DNA of 64,000 bases from Paragordius varius (lineage: Eukaryota > Nematomorpha). A model generated the notes under the pieces. That model saw nothing but the letters and a program-made list of their open reading frames with translations, ran no database searches and had not been told where the DNA came from. The stretch lies in NCBI GenBank assembly GCA_964247055.1, contig OZ176053.1, forward strand, positions 3,534,001 to 3,598,000, in the 5' to 3' direction. Positions 63,713-64,000 of the stretch are shown here, piece by piece; positions within the stretch are counted from its first letter, which is position 1, and the number at the start of each line of letters is the position of its first letter. Position numbers and translations under genes: made by a program.

Positions 63713-64000
63713 CAGGGCTTCTTAAACTCTTTTAGTTCCCCACCCCATTTATGATAGCGAGTTTCTAAACGACCCCAACAATTCGAAAAACTCTTAGAAA
63801 TTTTGTTGATAATATTTATCAGGATTATTTGGGTTTTAAGAGATTGACAAAAATAAATCTATATTTTTTATAAATTTTTATAACATCGTCTGATTCATAG
63901 TAATATACAAATTCCCCAGAAATGTGTTTAACTGAACTCGTATGGCTTTTTAATTTTTTTGAAAATTAACTCCAAAACACGCCATTTTTGTATGGCGTCT
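63713..64000 (+). repeat. hAT-like element end running to window edge
   Basis: CAGGGCTTCTTAAACTCTTT then AGTTCCCCACCCC, a common hAT-type end. It probably continues past the right edge, so length and coding content are unknown. Confidence 0.45.

Overview
The window is nuclear DNA from an invertebrate animal. It is very AT-rich, its genes are split by GT-AG spliceosomal introns, and it carries typical animal genes (TAF2, a five-CUB LEV-10/NETO-like receptor-clustering protein, a Ly6/quiver-type GPI protein, a peptide GPCR, a USP20/33 deubiquitinase) among many transposon remnants. The sequence alone does not fix the phylum; an AT-rich rotifer, flatworm, arthropod or similar animal would fit. 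No rRNA, tRNA, CRISPR array or prokaryotic operon was seen.

Layout: 1-1757 (-) is the 5' part of an RTE/BovB-like LINE whose ORF is open to the window edge. 2535-11971 (-) is a complete 16-exon TAF2 gene; every splice phase closes and the model gives 1341 residues. 12781-13111 (-) holds two joined exons of an unidentified gene, possibly the tail of the next one. 13571-13946 is a solo LTR. 15404-21309 (-) holds twelve exons coding five CUB domains and one LDL-A module in the LEV-10 order; the first exon and the membrane part are not found. 21310-29315 is gene-poor and has a roughly 514-bp, GC-richer tandem duplication. 29316-34437 (+) is a four-exon single-pass membrane protein that I do not recognise. 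34721-35188 (-) is a Ly6/quiver-type gene with an apparent 24-nt intron. 35.7-38.5 kb is a nest of a hairpin-ended DNA transposon family. 43901-46153 (+) is an intronless class A GPCR, RFamide/NPFF-like, with huge second extracellular and third intracellular loops. 46535-56219 (-) is a USP20/33-type deubiquitinase in 20 recognised exons, with both C-terminal DUSP domains, but its N-terminal zinc finger is not visible. 56.9-61.4 kb (-) holds fossil Ty3/gypsy elements. 61.4-64 kb shows only repeat fragments.

The genes do not form one pathway. TAF2 acts in TFIID and the USP in ubiquitin signalling. The LEV-10-like protein, the Ly6 protein, the GPCR and perhaps the unknown membrane protein would act at the cell surface, plausibly at synapses. 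The unknown gene and the Ly6 gene are tail to tail, as are the GPCR and the USP, with 380 bp or less between their stops.

Exon coordinates come from reading GT/AG sites, frame continuity and remembered family sequences. No alignment or expression data were available.
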